Part shown: positions 42,292 to 50,518 of the stretch, piece by piece | How positions within the stretch are numbered: the stretch's first letter is position 1 | Layout of the letters: each line of letters begins with the position of its first letter | Assembly: GCA_041695085.1 (NCBI GenBank) | Contig: JBGFRO010000028.1 | Location: 21,961-85,960 of the forward strand | DNA length: 64,000 bases | Source of the DNA: DYFT01 sp041695085 | GTDB taxonomy: Bacteria > Bacteroidota > Ignavibacteria > UBA10030 | Direction of reading: 5' to 3' | Notes under the pieces: model-generated | The model's database searches: none | What the model was told of the DNA's origin: nothing | What the model saw: the letters and a program-made list of their open reading frames with translations, nothing else | Translations under genes and position numbers: made by a program

Positions 42292-43150
42292 AGTGTTCAT
42301 CGGTTGCCTGTTTTTGTTGGCAGGTGGCGCAGGATGCCGCAGGGCAGAGTCCCCCCAAACTCCGGTGGCACGGATCGATAACCAGACGCTCACACTGGAG
42401 AGTGTTCGCGCGCAGTTCGACACAACGCGCGGCATCTCCGAGGCGCAGCTTCAGGAGTACATCCGCCGATGGGTCAATAACGAACTGCTGTACCGTGAGG
42501 CGGTGCGGCGTGGCTTGAACAACGACAGCCGAATTGCCCAGCAAGTTGAGGAGGCGAAACGCCAACTGCTCATCAATGCCCTGCTCGAACAGGAAATCTA
42601 CACCACTCAATCCATGGAGAGTACACGCGAGGAAGTGGAGCGATACTTTCGCGAACATCTTGCTGAGTTCGCCCTCTCCACGGATGTTGCGCTTGTAAGC
42701 TATGCGTTGTTCGGTATGCGAGATGTTGCAAACGCATTTCGGGCTCGTGTCCTTGGTGGAACGAGTTGGAACGATGCCTTGCGAGAGGTGGCGTTGGAGG
42801 AAGGTTCCCAGACGTTCCTCGGCCGTGTCGACTCGGTGTACGTCACGCAGGCAACACTCCTGCCTCCAGAGCTCTGGCGCGTGGCGGCGGCTCTCAGGAC
42901 CGGCGAGCCCTCCTTTCCCATCCGTACCAATGACGGCTACTACGTTCTGATCGTCTGGCGTTTTGATCGGCAAGGCGCGATCGCCGATATCGGATACGTC
43001 GAGGAAGAAATCAGAAACCGGATTGCTCTCGAACGCCGTCAGCGCTTGCTGGAAGAGTTGCTGGAGAACCTTCGGAACAAGCATGCTGTTGAGATTCTCG
43101 TCCAGCAAGCCGAATCCGATACGATAATGAATCGATATGAAGAGGAGTGA
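42278..43150 (+). CDS. SurA-like lipoprotein (peptidyl-prolyl isomerase family)
   Basis: 290 aa, GTG start with AAGGA upstream. Lipobox region LFLLAGGAGC. The helical chaperone part reads LQEYIRRWVNNELLYREAVR, LLINALLEQEIYTTQSM and EEVERYFREHLAEF; the C-terminal half holds a degenerate parvulin-like fold (VALVSYALFGMRDVANAFRA, FPIRTNDGYYVLIVWRFD), without clear rotamase residues. It is likely a chaperone rather than an active isomerase. It is the middle gene of a three-gene SurA-type run. Confidence 0.82.
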   Translation: MRCIRVFIGCLFLLAGGAGCRRAESPQTPVARIDNQTLTLESVRAQFDTTRGISEAQLQEYIRRWVNNELLYREAVRRGLNNDSRIAQQVEEAKRQLLINALLEQEIYTTQSMESTREEVERYFREHLAEFALSTDVALVSYALFGMRDVANAFRARVLGGTSWNDALREVALEEGSQTFLGRVDSVYVTQATLLPPELWRVAAALRTGEPSFPIRTNDGYYVLIVWRFDRQGAIADIGYVEEEIRNRIALERRQRLLEELLENLRNKHAVEILVQQAESDTIMNRYEEE

Positions 43151-43153
43151 AGA

Positions 43154-44434
43154 ATGATGAGAAGATTGCTCTCGACGGTAGGTGTTTTTGTTCTTGGAGG
43201 AGCGCTCATGCCGCTTTCCGCGCAGACGCTGATCGACAAAATCGCAGCCGTGGTGGACAAAGAGATTATTACGGAGAGCGATGTGCGCGAGCGTGTCAAC
43301 ATGGTGGCGTTGCAGAATCGTTTGGATCCAAATGATCCCGAATTGCGCAAGCAGGTGCTTGATGGCATGATCGCCGAGAAGCTGATCCTGGCACAAGCGA
43401 TCCTGGACAGCATCTCCGTGACGGAGGATGAAGTGACGCGCATGCTCGATCAGCAATTTCAGAACATCATCCGGCAGGCAGGCTCGGAGCAGAGATTGGA
43501 GCAAATCTACGGAAAGCCGGTGAGCCGTCTGAAACGGGAATACCGTCCTGAAATGCGGAAGCAACTCCTCATCCAGCGCATCCGCCAACAGCGTGAGGCA
43601 AACATTCAGGTCTCGCGTCGCGAGGTGGAGGAGTTTTATGAAGTGTACAGGGACAGCTTGCCGCAGGTGCCCGAGGAGCTTGAGCTGAGTCACATCTTCA
43701 TCTCCCCGAAACCCGATTCCTCAAGCGAGCAGGCAACTCGACGCAAGCTCGAAGCGATTCGTGACAGCATCGTCGCCGGAGGGGATTTTGCCGAGTTTGC
43801 TCGCCGGTATTCGCAAGATGGAAGTGCCGCTGGAGGAGGCGACCTCGGTTGGGCAAAGCGCGGCGTCGTCTTTGTACCGGAGTTCGAAGAGGCGGTGTTC
43901 TCTTTGAAAGAAGGGGAAGTGTCGCCTGTGTTCAAAACACAGTTCGGCTATCACATCGCGCAGCTCATTGAGCGTCGTGGAGAATCGGTGCGTTCGCGCC
44001 ACATTCTTTTGCGCGTGCAACAGGGTCCGGAAAGCGACTCCGCAGCTGTCCGGATGCTGCGGGAGCTCCGACAGCGCGCCCTCAACGGTGAATCGTTTGC
44101 TGAATTAGCGCGCAAATACTCGGAGGATGATGAGACAAAATCCATCGGTGGAGATCTTGGACGCGTGGCAGTCGATCAGCTTGAAAAAGAATTTGGAGAG
44201 GTGATCAAAAATCTCAAGGAGGGAGAGATCAGCGAGCCACATCGGGTGCCGTTGCGTTCCTCTTATGGATATCAGATTGTCTACGTTCGTAAGCGTGTCC
44301 CTGCCCATATGATGAATCTTCAGGACGACTACAAACGCATCGAGCAGATGGCGCTGTTTGTGAAGCGGAACCGGCTCAATGCCGAATGGGTGGAGGAGTT
44401 AAAGAAGTCGATTTATTGGGAGATCAGATCGTAG
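43154..44434 (+). CDS. surA: Periplasmic chaperone SurA (peptidyl-prolyl isomerase)
   Basis: 426 aa. Signal peptide ending LMPLSAQ, then the SurA N-terminal motif TLIDKIAAVVDKEIITESDV, VLDGMIAEKLILAQA, and SRREVEEFYEVYRDSLPQV. Two parvulin domains: ELSHIFISPKP with GGDLGWAKRGVFVPEF-type block (GWAKRG, VPEFEEAVF), and RSRHILLRVQ with GGDLGRVAVDQLEKEFGEVI. It assists outer-membrane protein folding. Ribosome site AGAGGAG precedes the ATG. It ends just before moxR. Confidence 0.92.
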   Translation: MMRRLLSTVGVFVLGGALMPLSAQTLIDKIAAVVDKEIITESDVRERVNMVALQNRLDPNDPELRKQVLDGMIAEKLILAQAILDSISVTEDEVTRMLDQQFQNIIRQAGSEQRLEQIYGKPVSRLKREYRPEMRKQLLIQRIRQQREANIQVSRREVEEFYEVYRDSLPQVPEELELSHIFISPKPDSSSEQATRRKLEAIRDSIVAGGDFAEFARRYSQDGSAAGGGDLGWAKRGVVFVPEFEEAVFSLKEGEVSPVFKTQFGYHIAQLIERRGESVRSRHILLRVQQGPESDSAAVRMLRELRQRALNGESFAELARKYSEDDETKSIGGDLGRVAVDQLEKEFGEVIKNLKEGEISEPHRVPLRSSYGYQIVYVRKRVPAHMMNLQDDYKRIEQMALFVKRNRLNAEWVEELKKSIYWEIRS

Positions 44435-44520
44435 GTGATGGATTGACCCTCTCCTCTCACCCCCAGAAGGGAATCACCGATAAAGCTTCAGACAACGAGC
44501 AGAACTTTCGAAAGGTGCAC

Positions 44521-45513
44521 GTGGGACAACAACAGAGCGACGTTGAAGCGGTCAAGAACTTAGCACGCGCCTACCAGGACCTCCGCACGGAGATTGCCAA
44601 AGTCATCGTCGGCCAGGATCAGGTCATCGAGCATCTCCTCATTGCTCTCCTTTCCAAAGGTCATTGCCTCCTCGTCGGGGTGCCGGGACTGGCAAAGACG
44701 CTTCTCATCAAGACGCTTGCCGAAACGCTCGATTTGAAGTTCAGCCGCATTCAATTTACACCCGACCTGATGCCGAGCGACATTACCGGTACGGAGATCA
44801 TCGAGGAGAACGTCTCCACAGGACAGAAGGCATTTAAGTTTGTTAAAGGTCCCGTCTTTGCCAACATGATTCTAGCGGACGAAATCAACCGCACTCCTCC
44901 CAAGACGCAGGCGGCGCTTCTTGAATCGATGCAGGAACATCACGTCACGGCGGCAGGACAGACGTATCTGCTCGAAGAGCCGTTCTTCGTTCTTGCAACC
45001 CAGAATCCGATTGAGCAGGAGGGAACATATCCGCTTCCCGAAGCACAGCTCGATCGCTTTATGTTCAATCTTTGGCTCGACTATCCCTCCTTCAAGGAAG
45101 AGGTGGCGATTGTTCAATCAACCACCAGTCCTTACCTGCCCACTCTGGCACATGTGCTGAATGCGAAGCAGTTGGTGGAGTTTCAATTGCTTGTGCGCCG
45201 CGTGCCGGTGGCGGAGAACGTCATCCAGTTTGCCGTCAATCTCGTGAATCGCTCGCGCCCCACATCCAATGATGCCCCGGATTTTGTGAAGAAGTGGATT
45301 CGGTGGGGGGCTGGTCCTCGCGCTTCACAGTACCTCATTCTTGGGGCGAAAGCCCGCGCTATCCTCACCGGTCGGCACACACCCGACATCGACGATGTTC
45401 GAGCACTTGCCGCTCCCGTCTTGCGTCATCGCATCGTATCGAGCTTCAACGCTGAAGCGGAAGGAATCACCACCATCCAAATCATCGAACAACTCCTCAC
45501 CTCTCTCGATTAG
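44521..45513 (+). CDS. MoxR-family AAA+ ATPase
   Basis: About 330 aa from GTG 44521 (VGQQQSDVEAVKNLARAYQD), where family alignments begin; in-frame starts at TTG 44443 and ATG 44386 would add up to 45 residues, the latter inside surA. Walker A LVGVPGLAKT, then LKFSRIQFTPDLMPSDITGT, GPVFANMILADEINRTPPKT (Walker B), ALLESMQEHHVTAAGQTY, FVLATQNPIEQEGTYPLPEA and a sensor-2 region GAKARAILTGRHTPDIDDV. MoxR ATPases usually act with DUF58 and VWA proteins; a VWA-type gene is at 47417, separated by a protease gene. Confidence 0.92.
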   Translation: MGQQQSDVEAVKNLARAYQDLRTEIAKVIVGQDQVIEHLLIALLSKGHCLLVGVPGLAKTLLIKTLAETLDLKFSRIQFTPDLMPSDITGTEIIEENVSTGQKAFKFVKGPVFANMILADEINRTPPKTQAALLESMQEHHVTAAGQTYLLEEPFFVLATQNPIEQEGTYPLPEAQLDRFMFNLWLDYPSFKEEVAIVQSTTSPYLPTLAHVLNAKQLVEFQLLVRRVPVAENVIQFAVNLVNRSRPTSNDAPDFVKKWIRWGAGPRASQYLILGAKARAILTGRHTPDIDDVRALAAPVLRHRIVSSFNAEAEGITTIQIIEQLLTSLD

Positions 45514-45543
45514 CAGCTTCCTATGCAGGCACGTGAAGGGCGA

Positions 45544-47280
45544 ATGATGAAGCGAAGCAAATGCTGCCGGCAGGATGGACCCGCACCGTGCTTCAATCGT
45601 TTTCTCTTTCTGGCTACGCTGCTCACTTGCATCTTCTTCTACGCAGAAGCGGGGGAACATCGATACTGGGTTTTCTTCCAAGATCGGGGAGAAAGGAAGA
45701 CGATCGAGCAGACGCGACAGTATGCGCATGATCTCGGAATCTCTGACCGCGCGCTCTGGAGACGCAGCAGGGTTCTTACGGCAAACGCACTGCTTGATGA
45801 ACATGACGTGCCGGTTTCGGAAAAATACCTCCGGCGAATCAAAGCCACAGGCATTCACGTCAAGGCAGTGTCGCGGTGGTTCAATGCCGCTTCGGTGGAA
45901 GGAAGGACGGAGCAACTTGCTCTGCTTCACGAGCTTCCCTTCGTTCGTCGCCTTCAGCTGGTCGCAACGTTCCGCAAACAGAAACCGGCGCTCGATCCGG
46001 CGAGAGGCATGTTGAGTCTTCGGAAAGGCGAGGACAAAGAAGGACCGGAATACGGTTCTTCCTTCACCCAGCTGAACAATATCGGTGTGGTGGATCTTCA
46101 TAAACGCGGGATCAATGGCAACGGCGTCATCATTGGCATGATTGACGATGGGTTCAACGAACATCGCGTTCATCCGGCGCTCAGAAACATCAAAGTGCTT
46201 GCTGAGTACGACTTTGTTCAACGAGACAATAATACGATGCGTGCCCCAGGCGAATATCCGGGTCAGGGAAATCACGGAGCCGGTACTCTTGCCGTCATTG
46301 GAGGATATGATCAGGGAAAGCTGATCGGTGCGGCATACGGTGCATCCTTCTTGCTTGCCAAAACGGAAGTGGATAGCGTCGAGATCCGGGTGGAAGAAGA
46401 TTTGTATGTGGAAGGTCTCGAGTGGTTGGAACGGAACGGGGCGGACATCATCTCCAGTTCACTCGGTTACATCGACTGGTACACCTACGATGATCTGAAC
46501 GGAAAGACCGCGGTTACCACCAGAGCTGCGAGCATTCTCGCGCGGAAGGGAGTACTCCTTGTGACCGCGATGGGCAATGAGGGAACGTACCGGGATCCGC
46601 GCGCCCGCATCACAGGAACGCTCATCGCACCGGCTGACGCGGATAGTATCGTTTCTGTGGGAGCGACATTTTCGGATGGTGAGCTTGCAAGTTTCAGCTC
46701 TACGGGACCAACCTCCGACGGTCGCATCAAGCCGGAGGTTGTGGCGCAAGGAGTGAGTGTGTTTACGATGTACGGTGAGTTGGGGTACGGTTTTTCCAAC
46801 GGCACATCATTCGCAACGCCGCTCGTGGCGGGAGTCGCAGCGCTCGTCCTCTCCGTTCATCCTCACCTCACGCCGATGGAAGTGCGTCAACGCCTTCTCT
46901 CAACGGCCCGACCGCTTGAGATGACGGTGCCGAATAACTTCATTGGATGGGGAATGGTAGATGCGGTCAGAGCTGTGGGCTTCGTTGCACCATTGCCCGA
47001 ACGATTCGTGTTGTATGACAGTTATCCAAATCCATTCAATGGGAGTACGACCATCTCCTTTGGTGCCCCCGAATCGAAATCCGTCGACTTGTCGATCTAT
47101 GATCTGCTCGGACGGCGCGTCCGAATACTCTTCAACGGCGAAGCCCGGGTGGGGGAAAACCGATTCGTCTGGCATGACGCACGCGATGACCGAGGTGGTC
47201 GCGTTGCTTCGGGAATCTATCTCGTCCGACTGTCTGTGCAGGGGTCGGTTCTCACGAAGAAACTGGTGCATATCAAATGA
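45544..47280 (+). CDS. Secreted subtilisin-like (S8) protease with type IX sorting domain
   Basis: 578 aa. Signal segment FLFLATLLTCIFFYAEAG, an inhibitor-like propeptide (HRYWVFFQDRGERK to LQLVATFRKQK), and a S8 domain with triad Asp201 (IIGMIDDGFN), His244 (GQGNHGAGTL) and Ser422 (SNGTSFATPLVAGVAAL), plus oxyanion Asn in TAMGNEGTY. The C-terminal ~85 residues are a type IX sorting domain (YDSYPNPFNGSTTISF, YDLLGRRVRIL, ASGIYLVRLSVQG). Expected on the cell surface or secreted. ATGs at 45523, 45544 and 45547 are possible; GAAGGG favours the latter two. Confidence 0.92.
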   Translation: MMKRSKCCRQDGPAPCFNRFLFLATLLTCIFFYAEAGEHRYWVFFQDRGERKTIEQTRQYAHDLGISDRALWRRSRVLTANALLDEHDVPVSEKYLRRIKATGIHVKAVSRWFNAASVEGRTEQLALLHELPFVRRLQLVATFRKQKPALDPARGMLSLRKGEDKEGPEYGSSFTQLNNIGVVDLHKRGINGNGVIIGMIDDGFNEHRVHPALRNIKVLAEYDFVQRDNNTMRAPGEYPGQGNHGAGTLAVIGGYDQGKLIGAAYGASFLLAKTEVDSVEIRVEEDLYVEGLEWLERNGADIISSSLGYIDWYTYDDLNGKTAVTTRAASILARKGVLLVTAMGNEGTYRDPRARITGTLIAPADADSIVSVGATFSDGELASFSSTGPTSDGRIKPEVVAQGVSVFTMYGELGYGFSNGTSFATPLVAGVAALVLSVHPHLTPMEVRQRLLSTARPLEMTVPNNFIGWGMVDAVRAVGFVAPLPERFVLYDSYPNPFNGSTTISFGAPESKSVDLSIYDLLGRRVRILFNGEARVGENRFVWHDARDDRGGRVASGIYLVRLSVQGSVLTKKLVHIK

Positions 47281-47416
47281 TCGCCGGTGAGGAGGTCGAT
47301 GTTTTCGCTCGCCGGAAATGGATCCCTCTGCATGATCCTATACAAGCATTCGTTCGTGTACGTACGACATTCGAACCTTCAAGTTGATGAAGAAGGCTGA
47401 GTAGTTCTTCCTCTCC

Positions 47417-49567
47417 ATGCCCGAGCTCCATATCACAACAACTCTGAATGTGCTCGTTCTCATTCTTGCGGGCGCTGCTTCGATCTTCCTCTCCGTTTTC
47501 GCTTATCGCTATACCGTTCCACCGGTTTCGCGTTTTCTGAAAGCGTGTCTCATATCGTTGCGCGCCTCGGGAATCTTTCTTCTTCTCTTCCTCCTCGGTG
47601 AGCCACTTCTTTCACTTCTCTACCGGAATGTGGATCCCCCAACGGTACTGGTCGCCATCGATAACTCCAAAAGCATGGCGATGACGGATCGACTCGGCAA
47701 AAGAAAAGAGATCCTTCGATCCATTGTTGAATCTCCTCCCTTGGAGCGTCTCGCGAAACATGGTGCGATCCGCTACGCGTTCTTCGACACGCGCTGGCAT
47801 GTTCCGCTTCTGTTTCACCCCGACTCGCTGCGCCTCGATGGAGAAGGAACTGATCTCGGTATGGCGTTGCGGCATGCGAAAGAGGAGGCAGCAGCGCGGA
47901 ACATACGGGCGGTGGTCCTGATCTCCGATGGCAACGCCACCATCGGCTCGAGTCCGCTCGCTCGCGCCGAAGAAGTGGACATTCCCATTTTCACCGTCGG
48001 CATTGGCGATACAAGTGAACAACAGGATGTGCTTGTTCGCAAGGTGACTACGAATTCCATCACTTACGTCGGCAATCGATTGCCCGTCAACGTTACACTC
48101 AAGAGTTCCGGTTACGCGGGGGAGCGGTTGGAGGTGACACTGCGGGGATCCGAGGGTATTTTGGATCGGCGGATGCTCACGCTTCAGGCCGGCATACGCG
48201 AGTATGCGGTGCCGCTGAGCGTAGTTCCGGTCAGAGAAGGACGGCAGCGATTGGTGGTGGAGGTATCAAGACTTCCGGGAGAGGTGTCATATGAGAATAA
48301 CAGATCGGTGTTTTTCACCAGAGTGTTGAAGAGTAAACTGAAAATCGCGCTCATCGCCGGCGCACCGAGTCCTGATGTCGCTTTTCTCCGGCGCGCGTTG
48401 GAAGAGGATGAAAATCTTGAGGTTCTTGCGTTCATTGCACGAGATCGACAGAGTTTTTATGAGCGACCACCGACGAGAGAATATCTGAGCGATGTGGACT
48501 GTCTCGTATTGGTGGGATATCCGACGGCAAACGTTCCCCAAGCATCCTTCCCGGCCGTACTCGCTGCCGCGGAGGAAAAGGGACTGCTCTTTGTTGGCGG
48601 ACGCCAGCTTGACCCGGAGCGACTTCGGTTGCTCGAACCGTTCCTGCCGGTCCAGATGCAGCAGATACGAACTGACGAACAACAGGTTTTCGTCGCTCTC
48701 GTTGAGGCGCGTCGTTCTCATCCGATTCTGAAGACGGAGGCGCCGTTGGAAGCCTGGACCCAGTTACCGCCGCTGTTCGTAGGGACGCGGTTTCGCGCAA
48801 AGGCTGAGTCGGAAATTCTGGCGTATGCACGCGTGCAGTCGGTAACGCTCCCCGAGCCACTCATCGTCATGCGCCATATCCATCGGAAGAAGTCGATCGC
48901 GATTGCAGGATACGGTCTGTGGAGGTGGCGGATGCTTTCACCTTCTCTGCCGGGAGGAGACCAGTTGCTGGGGGACTTTCTGAGCAACAGTGTTCGTTGG
49001 CTCACGACGCGGGAAGACGATCGTCCGATCAGAGTTGAAACGACCAAGGAGCTGTTCGATGGACGGGAGCCGATCGAGTTTATCGGTCAAGTCTACGACG
49101 AGACCTATCAACCGGTAGAGGATGCAGAGATTGATCTCACGATCACGAGTAATTCAACGTCGATGCAGATCGCCCTCACTCTGCTCGGCAACGGACAATA
49201 CGAGGGACGAATAGAATCATTGCCGCAAGGCGAATACTCGTACACAGCTCGCGTACACGCCGAAGGAAGACCGCTCGGCGAAGAACGGGGAACATTCTCG
49301 GTAGGGGGCTTCAGCGTCGAATTTCAGGAGACGAAAATGAACAAGCTCTTGCTGCAGCAGCTTGCCCATCGTACCGGAGGAAAGTACTTCGACCCAACAG
49401 ACATTGAATCAATGCCGGACGAGATTGCCGCGCTGCCATCGTTTCAGCCGCGCGAAGTTGTGCAGAGAAGCGAAGTAGAATTGTGGAACAGGGAAGCGAT
49501 GCTTGCTCTCGTTCTTCTGATCTTCGCTCTTGAATGGTTTCTGCGTAAGCGTAACGGTATGTTGTAA
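47417..49567 (+). CDS. VWA-like membrane protein
   Basis: 716 aa. Two N-terminal TMs (VLVLILAGAASIFLSVFAY and ISLRASGIFLLLFLLGEPLL), then a VWA-like domain with the MIDAS-type VLVAIDNSKSMAM, LRHAKEEAAARNIRAVVLI and SDGNATIGSS, several beta-sandwich regions, a glutamine-amidotransferase-like segment (DVAFLRRALEEDENLEVLAF, DVDCLVLVGYPTANVP), and a C-terminal TM (MLALVLLIFALEWFLRK). This arrangement matches the large VWA proteins found with MoxR/DUF58 genes in Bacteroidota. Function unknown; probably cell-envelope related. Confidence 0.82.
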   Translation: MPELHITTTLNVLVLILAGAASIFLSVFAYRYTVPPVSRFLKACLISLRASGIFLLLFLLGEPLLSLLYRNVDPPTVLVAIDNSKSMAMTDRLGKRKEILRSIVESPPLERLAKHGAIRYAFFDTRWHVPLLFHPDSLRLDGEGTDLGMALRHAKEEAAARNIRAVVLISDGNATIGSSPLARAEEVDIPIFTVGIGDTSEQQDVLVRKVTTNSITYVGNRLPVNVTLKSSGYAGERLEVTLRGSEGILDRRMLTLQAGIREYAVPLSVVPVREGRQRLVVEVSRLPGEVSYENNRSVFFTRVLKSKLKIALIAGAPSPDVAFLRRALEEDENLEVLAFIARDRQSFYERPPTREYLSDVDCLVLVGYPTANVPQASFPAVLAAAEEKGLLFVGGRQLDPERLRLLEPFLPVQMQQIRTDEQQVFVALVEARRSHPILKTEAPLEAWTQLPPLFVGTRFRAKAESEILAYARVQSVTLPEPLIVMRHIHRKKSIAIAGYGLWRWRMLSPSLPGGDQLLGDFLSNSVRWLTTREDDRPIRVETTKELFDGREPIEFIGQVYDETYQPVEDAEIDLTITSNSTSMQIALTLLGNGQYEGRIESLPQGEYSYTARVHAEGRPLGEERGTFSVGGFSVEFQETKMNKLLLQQLAHRTGGKYFDPTDIESMPDEIAALPSFQPREVVQRSEVELWNREAMLALVLLIFALEWFLRKRNGML

Positions 49568-49605
49568 GAAGGTGGTGGTGTTTGTACCTCAGACACGCTG
49601 GTTCT

Positions 49606-50505
49606 ATGACGACGATTCCCTTTATGAATGGCAAGATTTTCTTCGCTTCACGAAAAGATGGACACTTCGTCCGATACGTCTTTCTGTTGGGATTGATCTT
49701 CGTCTCATTTCTCGAGACGGTGGCTCAATCCACCCTTCGCGTCGATAGTTTCTATATGCCGAGCATTGGCAGAACGAAGGAACTCTCCGTTCTTCTCCCG
49801 AAAAACTATGACGCACGAAAGCGCTATCCTGTTTTGTATCTTCTCCATGGCCACGGTGGTGATCATACACACTGGACGAAGCTGACAAAGCTGATGACGT
49901 ATACGGAGTCGATGCCTCTTATCGTTGTTATGCCCGATGCGGAAAACTCATGGTATGTGAACTCCGCCACAGTCGAGCACGACCGGTTTGAGGATTATAT
50001 CGTGTTTGATCTGCCGCGATACGTTCAACAGAAATATTCGATCGATACAAGCAAGCAGGCAATTGCAGGACTTTCGATGGGAGGGTACGGAGCCGTGATG
50101 CTCGCGTTGAAACATCCGAGAACATTCCGTTTTGCAGGATCGCTGAGCGGCGCGCTGTCGTACCCGCGCGACATGCACGACACGACCCGGCCGGCGGAGC
50201 GTTCTCTTCTCCCCAGCCTTCGCCGCGCATTTGGTGAAACGACCAACGGCTTTCGTGCTGAGCACGATGTCTTTCACCTCGTGCGACAATCGTCGAAGGT
50301 CTCCGCCCCCTATATCTATCTCGTGATGGGAACGGCGGATGGATTCAGGAATTTCCTCCCGGCAAACCGGGCAATGGCTGATCTCCTTCGGGCATCGGGA
50401 ATGGCGTATGAATACCATGAGACTCCCGGCGGCCACAACTGGCAGTATTGGGATCAGGAAGTTCAACCGTTGTTGAAAAGGCTCCGCGATCTTCTCCAAT
50501 TCTAA
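49606..50505 (+). CDS. Secreted esterase-D-like alpha/beta hydrolase
   Basis: 299 aa from the ATG at 49606 (a TTG at 49582 is possible). Signal segment YVFLLGLIFVSFLETVAQ, then ELSVLLPKNYDARKRYPVLY, oxyanion region LLHGHGGDHTHW, nucleophile AGLSMGGYGAVM (G-x-S-x-G), and a C-terminal His in ETPGGHNWQYWDQ. The family includes esterase D, antigen 85 and feruloyl or tributyrin esterases. The Asp is probably in MGTADGFRNF. It is followed by the serine-hydrolase/VanX gene with only 13 bases between, likely the same transcript. Confidence 0.88.
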   Translation: MTTIPFMNGKIFFASRKDGHFVRYVFLLGLIFVSFLETVAQSTLRVDSFYMPSIGRTKELSVLLPKNYDARKRYPVLYLLHGHGGDHTHWTKLTKLMTYTESMPLIVVMPDAENSWYVNSATVEHDRFEDYIVFDLPRYVQQKYSIDTSKQAIAGLSMGGYGAVMLALKHPRTFRFAGSLSGALSYPRDMHDTTRPAERSLLPSLRRAFGETTNGFRAEHDVFHLVRQSSKVSAPYIYLVMGTADGFRNFLPANRAMADLLRASGMAYEYHETPGGHNWQYWDQEVQPLLKRLRDLLQF

Positions 50506-50518
50506 GTTGAAATCTCTT

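Noticed and set aside
42122..43693. 523-codon minus-strand open frame opposite the isomerase genes
   Set aside because: Composition is that of an antisense shadow; the plus strand carries clear signal peptides and parvulin motifs.
44386..44520. Longer MoxR start inside surA
   Set aside because: The added 45 residues have no family match and the upstream start overlaps surA; the conserved region begins near GTG 44521.
45325..46275. 316-codon minus-strand open frame opposite the S8 protease
   Set aside because: The plus strand shows the full catalytic triad and sorting domain; no motif on the minus strand.
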